Source: Rubrivivax sp. (GTDB taxonomy: Bacteria > Pseudomonadota > Gammaproteobacteria > Burkholderiales > Burkholderiaceae_C). From it: a stretch of DNA of 64,000 nt. Shown piece after piece: positions 1-8,799 of the stretch (the stretch's first letter is position 1; every line of letters starts with the position of its first letter). The position numbers were made by a program, and so were the translations under genes. The notes beneath the pieces were generated by a model. It had not been told where the DNA came from, did not search any database, and worked only from the letters and a program-made list of their open reading frames with translations. The DNA lies in the NCBI GenBank assembly GCA_030653505.1, contig JAURZK010000135.1, forward strand, positions 1 through 64,000, in the 5' to 3' direction.

Positions 1-10
1 CGTTGCCTGC

Positions 11-245
11 GAAGGGCTGCCCGGGCGGGGCGCGGCGTGCGTGTGAGGCGCCGAGGAGCGCAGGGTTCATGGCCCGCGAGCGCAGCGAGCTTCGTGAACT
101 GACTTGGCGCATCCTGTCTGAGCGCAGTGAGCGCAGCGAACGAAGCGAGTTATGCGCCGGGCCATGGACCCGAGCACCGCAGGGCAGCCGGAGCGCAGCG
201 CAGGCCGCCTCAGTCGCACGCCGCGCCCCGCCCGGACAGCCCTTT
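11..245. repeat. Large imperfect inverted repeat upstream of the TRAP genes
   Basis: Bases 11-49 pair with 207-245 over 39 positions with four mismatches by eye. The interior is rich in short related units such as GAGCGCAG and CGAACGAAGCGAG, themselves partly complementary to each other. No convincing gene is seen in the first 315 bases. The element could be an intergenic palindromic repeat family member or a very large terminator/attenuator. Function is unknown. Confidence 0.7.
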
Positions 246-315
246 GCCGCCACTGCCCGTGGAGCGCGAGGGCGGACGCCGAACGGCCGCAACGGGCCGG
301 CAACAGCCACCCGCG

Positions 316-858
316 ATGACCCTAGCGCAGCGCGCCGGCCCAGCTGACATGCGCCGCCTGCTCGAGGCCCTCTACGACACCGCGGCCGCACTCGCAGCGC
401 TGTGCATGGTCGGCCTGCTGGGCATGGTGCTGCTGTCCATCGTCAGCCGGCAGTTGCACTTCCACGTGCCGGGCACCGATGCCTACGCCGGCTACCTGAT
501 GGCCGGCGCGGGCTTTCTGGCGCTGGCGCACACGCTGAAGAAGGGCGAACACATCCGCGTCACGCTGCTGCTGAACCACCTGCGGGGCCCGGCACGGCGT
601 GCGCTCGAGATCTGGGCACTGGCCGCCGCCAGTGCGCTGGCGCTGCTTTTTGCCTTCTACAGCGGCCGGCTCGTCTGGCAGTCGCACCTGTTCAACGACA
701 TCTCCACCGGCAACGACGCCACGCCGCTGTGGCTGCCGCAGCTGGCGATGGCCGCGGGCACGGCCGTTCTGGCCATCGCCTTCGTCGACGAACTGGTGCT
801 GGAACTGCGCGGCCGGCGCGCGCAGGGTGGCAGCGGCGAAGCCGCGCGCAACGAATGA
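316..858 (+). CDS. TRAP transporter small permease, DctQ family
   Basis: Small integral-membrane subunit of a tripartite ATP-independent periplasmic transporter. It pairs with the large DctM subunit in the inner membrane to import a carboxylate-type solute delivered by a periplasmic binding protein. The 180-residue product has four hydrophobic segments, the first near residues 22-45, and the DctQ-typical central stretch with TDAYAGYLMAGAGFLALAH followed by KKGEHIRV. The stop lies 25 bases before the dctM-like start. The start is uncertain: ATG 316 is used, ATG 349 is an alternative, and neither has a clear ribosome binding site. No DctP-like binding-protein gene lies downstream; it is presumably upstream of the window or elsewhere. 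Substrate cannot be read from sequence. Confidence 0.88.
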   Translation: MTLAQRAGPADMRRLLEALYDTAAALAALCMVGLLGMVLLSIVSRQLHFHVPGTDAYAGYLMAGAGFLALAHTLKKGEHIRVTLLLNHLRGPARRALEIWALAAASALALLFAFYSGRLVWQSHLFNDISTGNDATPLWLPQLAMAAGTAVLAIAFVDELVLELRGRRAQGGSGEAARNE

Positions 859-883
859 GGGCCTTCGCAAGGTCCGGGCACCC

Positions 884-2185
884 ATGAGCGACCTCGCCAT
901 CACCGCGCTGCTCATCGCGTCGCTCTTCCTCATCCTGGGAAGCGGCGTATGGATAGGCCTCACGCTGTCGGGTGTGGCCTGGATAGGCATGCAGCTCTTC
1001 AGCAGCCGCCCCGCCGGCGACGCCATGGCCGTCACCATCTGGGGCAGCGCCAGCAGCTGGACGCTGACCGCGCTACCGCTATTCGTGTGGATGGGCGAGA
1101 TCCTCTTCCGCACGCGGCTCAGCCAGGACATGTTCCGCGGCCTGGCGCCGTGGATGCAGGCGCTGCCAGGGCGGCTGCTGCATGTCAACGTGGTGGGCTG
1201 TGCCATCTTCGCCGCGGTGTCGGGCAGCAGCGCGGCCACCTGCGCCACCATCGGCAAGATGAGCCTGCCCGAGCTGAAGCAGCGCGGCTACCCCGACGGC
1301 ATCAGCGTCGGCAGCCTGGCCGGCGCGGGCACGCTGGGGCTGCTGATTCCGCCTTCCATCATCATGATCGTCTACGGCGTCAGCGCCGAGGTCTCGATCG
1401 CCCAGCTCTTCATCGCCGGTGTGCTGCCCGGGGTGCTGCTGGCACTGCTGTTCTCGGGTTACCTCGTGGTCTGGGCGCTGACCCACCCCACGCTGGTGCC
1501 ACCGCGAGACCCGGTGATGTCGCTGGCGGCCAAGCTGCGCGAATCGCGCCACCTCATCCCCGTGGTGCTGCTCATCGCCGCGGTGCTGGGCAGCATCTAC
1601 AGCGGCATCGCCACCGCCACCGAGGCCGCGGCGCTGGGCGTGCTGGGTGCGCTGATCATCTCGGCCACGCAGGGCACGCTGACCTGGCAGACCTTCACCA
1701 GCTCGCTGATGGGCGGCACGCGGCTGTATTGCATGATCGCGCTCATCCTCGCCGGCGCGGCCTTCCTGACGCTGAGCATGGGTTACATCGGCCTGCCGCG
1801 CCATCTGGCGGAATGGATCGCCACGCTGGGCCTGTCGCAATGGCAGCTGCTGGCGGCGCTGATGCTGTTCTACCTGCTGCTGGGTTGTTTCCTCGACGGC
1901 ATCAGCATGGTGGTGCTGACCATGGGCGTGGTGCTGCCCACGGTGCAGGCCGCCGGCATCGACGCGCTGTGGTTCGGCATCTTCGTCGTGCTGGTGGTCG
2001 AGATGGCGCAGATCACGCCGCCGGTGGGCTTCAACCTCTTCGTGATGCAGGCCATGACCCGGCGCGAGATCGGCTGGATCGCGCGCGTCACGCTGCCTTT
2101 CTTCGTGCTGATGGTGGCTGCGGTGGCGCTCATCTACGTCTTCCCGCAGATCGTCACCTGGCTGCCGCAGCAGATGCAGCGCTAG
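884..2185 (+). CDS. TRAP transporter large permease, DctM family
   Basis: Large transporter subunit that forms the solute and sodium pathway in the inner membrane. The 433-residue product is hydrophobic throughout, with roughly a dozen membrane segments. The family signature around residues 150-175 is clear: a GTLGLLIPPS motif followed by MIVYG. A second conserved segment, QITPPVGFNLFV, lies near the C-terminus. Length is normal for DctM. ATG 884 was chosen because it begins the first membrane helix; the open frame continues upstream only as overlap with the dctQ-like gene. The two genes form an operon. Confidence 0.93.
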   Translation: MSDLAITALLIASLFLILGSGVWIGLTLSGVAWIGMQLFSSRPAGDAMAVTIWGSASSWTLTALPLFVWMGEILFRTRLSQDMFRGLAPWMQALPGRLLHVNVVGCAIFAAVSGSSAATCATIGKMSLPELKQRGYPDGISVGSLAGAGTLGLLIPPSIIMIVYGVSAEVSIAQLFIAGVLPGVLLALLFSGYLVVWALTHPTLVPPRDPVMSLAAKLRESRHLIPVVLLIAAVLGSIYSGIATATEAAALGVLGALIISATQGTLTWQTFTSSLMGGTRLYCMIALILAGAAFLTLSMGYIGLPRHLAEWIATLGLSQWQLLAALMLFYLLLGCFLDGISMVVLTMGVVLPTVQAAGIDALWFGIFVVLVVEMAQITPPVGFNLFVMQAMTRREIGWIARVTLPFFVLMVAAVALIYVFPQIVTWLPQQMQR

Positions 2186-2397
2186 CCGCCACGGTTTCCG
2201 TCTGGGCGGTCTTGCCTGCCCATTTCGGCGCTTCAGCCGCCGGCCCGCTCCATAACATCGACGCATCGGCGCCTTCTGCCCGCCAGGGCCAGCGCGATGA
2301 CCGTCGACGCCTGGATCCCTGCCGCACCGCCGGCCGAGGCCGACGTGTCCGTGAGTGCAACGCCGCGCGGCCGCCGGGGTCGCGCCGAGGAACTGCC

Positions 2398-4863
2398 ATG
2401 TCCAGAATGCTGCCGATCGAGACTTTGCACTTCGACCTGCCGGGTTACGCCTGGCCGACACCCGACCTCGCCGTCTACCCCGCCCCGGTGGCGGCGGCCA
2501 GCGTACCGGGCTGCACCGTCGAGGGCCTGAACGGCCACCTCATCGAGGGCCAGCTCAGCCTCTTCGACCCCGAACTGGGCCTGTTGCAGGTGCGCCTGCC
2601 GACGCAACGCAGGCCGCTGCCGCTGCGGCTGGATCAGTTCCGCCGCCTGCGCCTGACCGAGCCGCTGGCGCCCGCCGACCTGCTGGCCGACGCCGCCGAC
2701 CTGCCACAACTGCCCTTCACCGTGCTGCTGAAGAACGGCCCCGCCTGGCAGGGCATCACCGTCGGCGCACGCGAGGAGCCTTGGGGCCTGTTCCTCTTCG
2801 AGCCCTTGGACGAGAGCGGCCACCTGCGGCGGTGGTTCGTGCCACGTGCGGCCTACGAACACGCCGAGATCGGCATCCGCATCGGGCAAGCGCTGGTGGA
2901 GCAGCACTCGGCCACGCCCGACCAGATCCGCGAGGCGCTGGCCGAGCAGCAGGCGCTGCGCAACCGCAAGCTGGGCGACATGCTGGTGGTGCGCCAGATC
3001 ATCAGCCCCGAGGAACTCGCCGCCGCCATCGAAGAACAGGCGCGCATGCCCATGGTGCGTATCGGCCAGGCACTCACGGCCCTGGGCTTCATCACCGCGG
3101 CGCAGCTGGACGACGCGCTGGTGCAGCAGCGCAGCGACCGCAGCGTGCCGCTGGGCGAGCTGCTGGTGCGCAAAGGCATGGTCTCACGCGTCGACCTGCA
3201 GACGGCGCTGGCGCGCAAGATGGGCTACCCGCTGGTGGACGTGCTGCAGTTCCCGCCCGACGCCGAGGCCGTGACACGCCTGCCCTACGCGGTGGCCGCG
3301 CGGGTGCCGGCGCTGCCGCTGATGATGCGCGCCGGCCGCCTGGTGGCGGCGGTGGAAGACCCCAGCAACCGCGGCCAGATCGACGAGCTGGAGTTCGCCG
3401 CGCAGTGCAAGGTGGTGCCGGTGCTGGCGCGCACCGGCGTGCTGCTGGGCGCCATCGAGCGCGCCTACCAGAAGGTGGGCGTGGCCGAGTTCACGCCGCG
3501 CGGCAGCTACGACCCCGACCGCCCCATCGACTTCGACGCCGGCGACGCCAGCCGCCTGCTGGCCTCGATGGAGAAGGTCGACGCCCACATCGACGAGGGC
3601 GAGGAGGCGGCGCTCGAGCAGAGCGACAACACGCTGGTGCGGCTGATCAACTCGATGATCGTCGAGGCGCACACGCAGGGCATCAGCGACATCCACATCG
3701 AATGCCCGCCGGGGCGCGAGAAGGTGCGCATCCGCTTCCGCAAGGACGGCCGGTTGCGGCCCTACCTGGAGCTGCCGTCGAACTACCGCAGCGCGATGAT
3801 CGCGCGGCTGAAGATCATGTGCGACCTCGACATCAGCGAGCGCCGCAAGCCGCAGGACGGCAAGATCAACTTCGCCAAGTTCGTGCCCGGCATGCGCCTG
3901 GAACTGCGCGTGGCCACGGTGCCGACGCAGAACAACCTGGAAGACGCAGTGCTGCGCCTGCTGGCGTCCAGCCGCGCCATACCGCTGGAGAACCTGGGCC
4001 TGTCGGCGGCCAACTTCGAGCACCTGACAGCCGCCTCGCAGCGCCCGCACGGCATGCTGCTGTGCGTCGGCCCCACCGGCTCGGGCAAGACGACGACGCT
4101 GCACTCGCTGCTGGGCGCCATCAACACACCAGACCGCAAGATCTGGACGGCCGAGGACCCGGTGGAGATCACCCAGCCCGGGCTGCGCCAGGTGCAGGTG
4201 AACCCGCGCATCGAGTGGACCTTCGCCAAGGCGCTGCGCGCCTTCCTGCGTGCCGACCCCGACGTGATCATGGTCGGCGAGATCCGCGACCAGGAGACCG
4301 CGCAGGTGGCCATCGAGGCCAGCCTCACCGGCCACCTGATGCTGAGCACGCTGCACACGAACAGCGCGTCGGAGACCGTGACGCGCCTGCTCGACATGGG
4401 CATGGACCCCTTCAACTTCGCCGACGCGCTGCTGGGCGTGCTGGCGCAGCGCCTGGTACGCCGCCTGTGCACGCAATGCCGCGTGACCCGCGAGGCCACG
4501 CCCGAGGAAGAGGAAGAGCTGCTGCACGACTGGCTGCACGCCATGCACGGTGCCGACGGCGCGCCCGGACACGACGAGCTGCTGGCCGACTGGCGCAAGC
4601 GTTTTGGCACCGAAGGGCGCTTGACGCACTACCACGCACCGGGCTGCGAACACTGCAGCCAGACCGGCTACCGTGGCCGCGCCGCGATCCACGAGCTGAT
4701 GATGGTCAGCCGCGGGCTGCGCCACCTGATCCAGACCGGCCAGCGCGCCGACGAACTGCAGCGCCACGCGCAGGGCGAGGGCATGAGCACGCTGCGCCAG
4801 GACGGCATCGAGAAGGTGCTGGCAGGGGTGACAGCGATCGAAGAAGTGCGGGCCAACTCCTAG
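2398..4863 (+). CDS. GspE/PilB-family secretion ATPase with MshEN-like repeats
   Basis: Hexameric motor ATPase of the type II secretion / type IV pilus assembly family, acting on the cytoplasmic face of the inner membrane. The 821-residue product has an unusual N-terminal domain (about 1-155). Four repeats of the R/K/P-x-G-x-x-L type follow (about 160-290), resembling two MshEN modules. The ATPase core carries Walker A GPTGSGKTTT near residue 558 and the Walker B/Asp-box region VIMVGEIRDQETA. Four cysteines in two CxxC pairs (CTQC, CEHC) match the GspE zinc finger. A GAGGAA element precedes ATG 2398. No pilus or secretion genes are adjacent, so its partner machine is unknown. MshEN domains of some family members bind cyclic di-GMP. 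Confidence 0.9.
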   Translation: MSRMLPIETLHFDLPGYAWPTPDLAVYPAPVAAASVPGCTVEGLNGHLIEGQLSLFDPELGLLQVRLPTQRRPLPLRLDQFRRLRLTEPLAPADLLADAADLPQLPFTVLLKNGPAWQGITVGAREEPWGLFLFEPLDESGHLRRWFVPRAAYEHAEIGIRIGQALVEQHSATPDQIREALAEQQALRNRKLGDMLVVRQIISPEELAAAIEEQARMPMVRIGQALTALGFITAAQLDDALVQQRSDRSVPLGELLVRKGMVSRVDLQTALARKMGYPLVDVLQFPPDAEAVTRLPYAVAARVPALPLMMRAGRLVAAVEDPSNRGQIDELEFAAQCKVVPVLARTGVLLGAIERAYQKVGVAEFTPRGSYDPDRPIDFDAGDASRLLASMEKVDAHIDEGEEAALEQSDNTLVRLINSMIVEAHTQGISDIHIECPPGREKVRIRFRKDGRLRPYLELPSNYRSAMIARLKIMCDLDISERRKPQDGKINFAKFVPGMRLELRVATVPTQNNLEDAVLRLLASSRAIPLENLGLSAANFEHLTAASQRPHGMLLCVGPTGSGKTTTLHSLLGAINTPDRKIWTAEDPVEITQPGLRQVQVNPRIEWTFAKALRAFLRADPDVIMVGEIRDQETAQVAIEASLTGHLMLSTLHTNSASETVTRLLDMGMDPFNFADALLGVLAQRLVRRLCTQCRVTREATPEEEEELLHDWLHAMHGADGAPGHDELLADWRKRFGTEGRLTHYHAPGCEHCSQTGYRGRAAIHELMMVSRGLRHLIQTGQRADELQRHAQGEGMSTLRQDGIEKVLAGVTAIEEVRANS

Positions 4864-4886
4864 GCACCCGGCCCGCGGGGGTGGCG

Positions 4887-4914
4887 GTGCCAGCGGCGCG
4901 GGCGCCGCCGGCAC
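4887..4914. terminator. GC-rich hairpin between convergent genes
   Basis: GTGCC at 4887-4891 pairs with GGCAC at 4910-4914, and the inner CGGCG at 4894-4898 pairs with CGCCG at 4903-4907. It lies between the ends of two convergent genes, where a bidirectional terminator would be expected. There is no T tract, so intrinsic termination is uncertain. Confidence 0.4.
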
Positions 4915-4926
4915 GGCCGGCGAAGC

Positions 4927-5247
4927 TCACTTCGCGGCCGACATCAGCACACGTTCGCCGCGCTGCTGCGCGATGCGCTGCACCAGCGCGCCGAAGGCCG
5001 GCGACGCACGCAGCGCCGCGTAGCGTGCCAGCGCCGCGTCGTGCCGTGGCGTGTACACGGCCGACTCTTCGCCTTCCTGCAGCGCTTCCAGGCCGCTTTC
5101 GCGCCAGATCTGCAGGTCGGCCAGCACCTCGGCGCGCGACAGCGGCCGCTCGGCCGCAGCGCCGTCGCCTTCGGCGGCAACAGCCAGGGTGGTGCTGCCC
5201 GCGACGAGCAGCGTGCCGAGAACCGAAGTCAGTTTGGAGACCATCAT
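4927..5247 (-). CDS. Small periplasmic protein, DUF4148-like
   Basis: Product of 106 residues with an N-terminal signal peptide (MMVSKLTSVLGTLLVAG, cleavage probably after AVA near residue 25). The mature part begins with LSRAEVLADLQIW, resembling the short helical repeat of DUF4148 proteins common in Burkholderiales. Their function is unknown. The start at 5247 was chosen because an AAGGA element sits about six bases upstream; ATG 5253 overlaps that element. It is convergent with the ATPase gene and separated by 240 bases from the next gene, so it is probably transcribed alone. Confidence 0.7.
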   Translation of the reverse strand: MMVSKLTSVLGTLLVAGSTTLAVAAEGDGAAAERPLSRAEVLADLQIWRESGLEALQEGEESAVYTPRHDAALARYAALRASPAFGALVQRIAQQRGERVLMSAAK

Positions 5248-5490
5248 GACCATTCCTTTCGAGGGTGGGAGTTGAGCGGCCCAGGCTTTGCGGCCAGACC
5301 GCCCATCGCCTGCAGCCCGTGGCCTGTTCGGGGCCTGAGTCGCTGCGAGTCGACGGCCACAAGGTAGGCGCTGCGGCACGACGGGCCATCGCCCTGGTTG
5401 ATGACGCGGCGGCTTCCCGCGTCCGCTGGCGGGATGACGCAGCGGCCCGAGCGCGGCAAGACCGCCACGTGCCTGTGCCCGCCGGCCGCG

Positions 5491-6441
5491 TCAGGAGGGT
5501 ATCGGCAGCGGGCTGGAAGCGACCTCGATGGCCGCCGGGCGCAACGCTTCAGGCACCGCCGTGACGATCGCCGCCGCGGCGTGCTCGAACAGGCCCATGC
5601 GCGCCGCCCAGTCGACGATTTCCAGCCGCCCGTCTGCGTGCTCCACCAGTGCCGTCAGGCTCTCGACCCAGTCGCCGTCGTTGCAGTACAGCACGCCGTC
5701 GATGGTCCGCATCTCGGCATGGTGGATGTGGCCGCAGACGACACCCTGCAGCCCGCGGCGCCGCGCCTCTCGCGCCACGGCCGACTCGAAGTCGCCGACA
5801 TAACTCACCGCACGCTTGACCTTGAGCTTGAGGTACTTCGACAGGCTCCAGTAGGGCAGCCCCACCCGCGCGCGCAGCGAGTTGAAGTGGCGGTTGATGC
5901 GCAGCGTCAGCTCGTAGGCCCAGTCGCCGACGTAGGCCAGCCACTTGGCGCACTGGATGACGCCGTCGAAGTGGTCGCCGTGGATCACCCACAGGCGCCG
6001 CCCATCGGCCGTGAGGTGGACGCACTCGCCGGCAACGTCGATGCCGCCGAAGGTGTGGCCGAGGTAGCGCCGCGCGAACTCGTCGTGGTTGCCGGGCACG
6101 AAGACCACGCGTGTGCCCTTGCGCGCCTTGCGCAGCAGCTTCTGCACGACGTCGTTGTGCGCCTGCGGCCAGAACCACTGCCGCTTGAGCTGCCAGCCGT
6201 CGATGATGTCGCCCACCAGGTAGAGCGTCTCGCACTCGACACAACGCAGGAAGTGCAGCAGCGCGTCGGCCTGGCAGCCGGGGGTGCCCAGGTGCAGGTC
6301 GCTGATCCAGGCCGTGCGCACGTGCAGGCGCGGTGTAGCCGGCACGTCGTCTTCTGCTGCCGCCTGGCTGCCACGCAGGCCGGCATCGAAGGCCGAGGGC
6401 AGGGTGTCGGTGAGGGCGTCACGTCGCATGTCGCCGCCCAT
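5491..6441 (-). CDS. plcP: PlcP-like calcineurin-type phosphoesterase (phospholipase C)
   Basis: Metallophosphoesterase with the full metal-binding set: DLHLG (D48, H50), GDIIDGW (D78), GNHDE (N118, H119), HGDHFDG (H154) and GHIHH near residue 240. Proteins of this form are often labelled UDP-2,3-diacylglucosamine hydrolase. Conserved stretches such as TPGCQAD, WPQAHNDVVQK and YWSLSKYLK instead match, from memory, PlcP, the phospholipase C that removes phospholipid head groups to give diacylglycerol during phosphate starvation in rhizobia. It follows a diacylglycerol-glycosyltransferase-like gene by 39 bases on the same strand, which supports the lipid-remodelling role. ATG 6441 is used; ATG 6429 is possible. 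No Pho box was identified. An LpxH-like role remains the alternative. Confidence 0.75.
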   Translation of the reverse strand: MGGDMRRDALTDTLPSAFDAGLRGSQAAAEDDVPATPRLHVRTAWISDLHLGTPGCQADALLHFLRCVECETLYLVGDIIDGWQLKRQWFWPQAHNDVVQKLLRKARKGTRVVFVPGNHDEFARRYLGHTFGGIDVAGECVHLTADGRRLWVIHGDHFDGVIQCAKWLAYVGDWAYELTLRINRHFNSLRARVGLPYWSLSKYLKLKVKRAVSYVGDFESAVAREARRRGLQGVVCGHIHHAEMRTIDGVLYCNDGDWVESLTALVEHADGRLEIVDWAARMGLFEHAAAAIVTAVPEALRPAAIEVASSPLPIPS

Positions 6442-6480
6442 GTTCAGCGGCTGTCGCGACGGCGCCGTGACAGACGTGCG

Positions 6481-7716
6481 TCAGGCCGGTGACGTGGTGC
6501 CATGGCCGCACGGCGCCGCGAGCAAATGGGCTACGCCGCCCTGCTCCGCCTGCGCCAGATCCCGCGCCAGGTCCCGCGCCAGAGTCTGCGCCAGCACCCG
6601 TGCCAGAACATCGGCCACCTCGAACACCGCCCGGTTGTGCAGGCGCTGCACACGCGCGCGGTAGGCCGGCAGGTCGGCCAGCAGTTCGTCGACCGCAGCA
6701 CCCACCTCGCGGAAACTCCGCTTGACGATGCCCAGGCCCTGGCTGTGCACCCACTCGGTGTTCCAGCGCTCCTGCGGCATGGTCCAGGCGTTGCGGGTGA
6801 CGATCACCGGCAGCCCCAGGTGCACGGCCTCGCTGAGGCTGCCGGGGCCGGGCTTGCCGATGAAGAAGTGCGCGCAACGCATCCAGCGCGCCACGTCGGG
6901 TGTGTAGCCGACCACGATGCGCGGCGCCGTCGCGGCCGTCGCAACCGCGGCCTGGGCACGCAGTTCTTCAGCCAGCGCCTCGTTGCGGCCGCATATCAGG
7001 ATCAGCGGTGTGGTGGGCAGTGCCGCGGCGATGCGTTTCATCACGCGCGATCCGGTGCCGCCGAAGAGCACCAGGCCGGTCGGCCGGTCGTCCAGGCCCA
7101 GGCGCGCGCGGTCGCTGGCCGAATCGAAGGCCGGCGGCAGATGGAAGTCGGGCCGCAGGATCATGCCGGTGCTGCGGTGCACACGCGCAGCGGGCACGCC
7201 CGCGGCCAGTGCCTGCTGCACGGCGTGCGCGGTGCCACAGACGACATGCTGCGCCGCGCCGGGTTCGATCCAGAAGTTCGGCGGATGGTCGGCCATGTCG
7301 GTGAGCACGGTGACGAAGGGCACGCCGGGGCGGGCGAGTGCCAGGCTGTCATGCAGCGCGCGGTTGAAGTTGGGGATGAGCGAGACCACGAGGTCGGGCT
7401 GCGTCGCGGCCCAGTGCCGCGCCAGGCGCTGCACCAGCAGCGGGTGGGCCAGGCGGATGGCGGCCTGCAGCAGCTTCAGTTCCTGCGCCAGCCCGAGCGT
7501 GAAGCCGCTGGCCAGGTGCTTGTTGTAGACGTCCTCGGGCTCGATGCCGGTGACACGCTTGAAACGCGCTGCCGGGTCGAGCACCTCGGTGAGATTCACC
7601 TTGCGCACTTGCCACGGTCGGCCCTGCGCCAGCATCACCTCTTCCAGCGCCTGCGCCGCGGCGCGGTGGCCGCCGCCGGCGTTGAACCACACGAGATCGA
7701 CCCGGGTCTGTGTCAT
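6481..7716 (-). CDS. MGDG synthase-like diacylglycerol glycosyltransferase (GT28)
   Basis: The 411-residue product starts with the NAGGGHRAAAQAL nucleotide-sugar glycosyltransferase motif of the MGDG-synthase/MurG superfamily. A central DMADHPPNFWI segment and a C-terminal donor-binding region with FIGKPGPGSLSEA (around residues 285-300) follow. It probably transfers a sugar from a UDP-sugar to diacylglycerol at the inner membrane. It is the upstream gene of a two-gene operon with the PlcP-like phosphoesterase. Together they would convert phospholipid to diacylglycerol and then to glycolipid. The C-terminal tail near residues 370-392 contains a short internal repeat of LARDLA units. The sugar donor cannot be inferred. 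Confidence 0.8.
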   Translation of the reverse strand: MTQTRVDLVWFNAGGGHRAAAQALEEVMLAQGRPWQVRKVNLTEVLDPAARFKRVTGIEPEDVYNKHLASGFTLGLAQELKLLQAAIRLAHPLLVQRLARHWAATQPDLVVSLIPNFNRALHDSLALARPGVPFVTVLTDMADHPPNFWIEPGAAQHVVCGTAHAVQQALAAGVPAARVHRSTGMILRPDFHLPPAFDSASDRARLGLDDRPTGLVLFGGTGSRVMKRIAAALPTTPLILICGRNEALAEELRAQAAVATAATAPRIVVGYTPDVARWMRCAHFFIGKPGPGSLSEAVHLGLPVIVTRNAWTMPQERWNTEWVHSQGLGIVKRSFREVGAAVDELLADLPAYRARVQRLHNRAVFEVADVLARVLAQTLARDLARDLAQAEQGGVAHLLAAPCGHGTTSPA

Positions 7717-7821
7717 GGGCGTGCAGCGTCGTCGGCCTCGATGACGCGGCGGTGAAGCCGGCGTGACGCCACGATGACGCGCGCGTCGCCCAACCCCGCG
7801 GGTGACAATCCCGCCGCCACC

Positions 7822-8034
7822 ATGCCCGCCACCGATCTCGCACTCGCTTCCGCGCTACCCGTTCTGGCCGCCCTGCCGCCACAGGCGCTGGGCGGCACCC
7901 GGCTCGTGGTGGAGGTGGTGGGCACCTTGGCGTTTGCCGTGTCCGGCCTGGTCGAGGCGGCGCGGCGCGGCATGGACGCCGTGGGCATCTGCGTCGTCAC
8001 GGGGCTGGCGGCCTTCGGCGGCGGCACGCTGCGA
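7822..8034 (+). pseudogene. Truncated UPF0126/TRIC-family membrane protein gene
   Basis: ATG 7822 begins a frame encoding the first roughly 71 residues of a UPF0126 (YadS/TRIC-like) protein. It contains the first two helices and the family signature [19 protein letters not shown], ending at AFGGGTLR. In intact relatives the sequence continues with a conserved DLLL-type segment and reaches about 200 residues. Here similarity stops abruptly at 8034 and the frame runs into unrelated sequence before the next gene. A deletion or replacement has probably removed the 3' two thirds. A functional short protein is unlikely. Confidence 0.75.
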
Positions 8035-8247
8035 ACACGCCACGCCGATGGTGGACAGGCAACGCGTACCGGGCGCGCACGGGCCGCCAGCCCTGCCCTG
8101 GGCTTGAGCATCGACATCACGGCTGTCGCGGCACGCACACAGCGTACGCCAGCGCACCGATGCCGATGCGGGATGCGCCTAAGGTGCAAAGGACCGGACG
8201 GTCTGTCGATCGTCGCGCCTTACCCGCACCCCACACAAGGACACCCC

Positions 8248-8589
8248 ATGAAGCTCCATCCCCTGATGATCGCCCTGCTGATTCCGCTGGCCCTGGCCGC
8301 CTGCGACAAGCCCACCGTCGTGAACATGCCTGCACCCGCGGCCGTGCCCGGCCCTGCGGGCCCGACAGGCGCCACCGGCGCCACAGGCACAACCGGCAGT
8401 ACCGGCACCACCGGTGCTACCGGCAGCCAGGGCTACGACGGCAGCACCGGCCAGACCGGCGCCACAGGCAGTACTGGCAGCACCGGCGCCACCGGCAGCC
8501 AGGGCTACGAAGGCCTGAAGGGCGATACCGGCAAGACCGGTTCGGGCACCACGGTGATCGTGGTGCCGGCGTCGTCGCCGACACGCTGA
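8248..8589 (+). CDS. Collagen-like repeat lipoprotein
   Basis: Product of 113 residues with a lipoprotein signal peptide ending in LALAAC (Cys19) and then a short linker. About 23 Gly-X-Y triplets follow, dominated by GAT, GTT and GST, before a short C-terminal tail. The repeat contains two copies of a larger module ending in GSQGYDG or GSQGYEG. Gly-X-Y repeats of this kind form collagen-like triple helices on some bacterial surfaces; Thr in the Y position is common in bacterial examples. ACAAGG eight bases before ATG 8248 is a plausible ribosome binding site. It sits alone between two gene remnants. Function is unknown; attachment or envelope architecture is a guess. Confidence 0.82.
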   Translation: MKLHPLMIALLIPLALAACDKPTVVNMPAPAAVPGPAGPTGATGATGTTGSTGTTGATGSQGYDGSTGQTGATGSTGSTGATGSQGYEGLKGDTGKTGSGTTVIVVPASSPTR

Positions 8590-8799
8590 TCGAACGACCT
8601 GCGCCGGGACCGCCGCGTGCCGTCCCGGCACATGCCCACCACCCCGTCCAGCGGCGGCAGTCCCGTGGGCCGGATGTGCCCCGCTGTTGCCAGCGCACAG
8701 GCCGCCGACAGCAGCGCCGCGGCCGCCTGCAGCCCGCCCTCGCCGGGAAAGTGGCGCTGCGCGAAGACACCACTCCAGCCTGCCGTCCACGGCTGACGA

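Noticed and set aside
949-2397. Long open frame continuous with the GspE-like ATPase, suggesting a 1300-residue fusion protein
   Set aside because: The upstream part is a GC-rich shadow frame of the DctM gene. The ATPase has its own ATG and ribosome binding site at 2398.
5391-5405. TTGATGACGC as a possible FNR half-site
   Set aside because: There is no matching second half-site and it is inside a region not upstream of a start on that side.
5491-6441. LpxH-type UDP-diacylglucosamine hydrolase
   Set aside because: The adjacent diacylglycerol glycosyltransferase-like gene and PlcP-like sequence segments make a phospholipase role more likely, though not proven.
8248-8589. Tandem GGC-ACC type repeats as a possible CRISPR or satellite
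   Set aside because: The repeat is in frame, encodes Gly-X-Y triplets and has no spacers.
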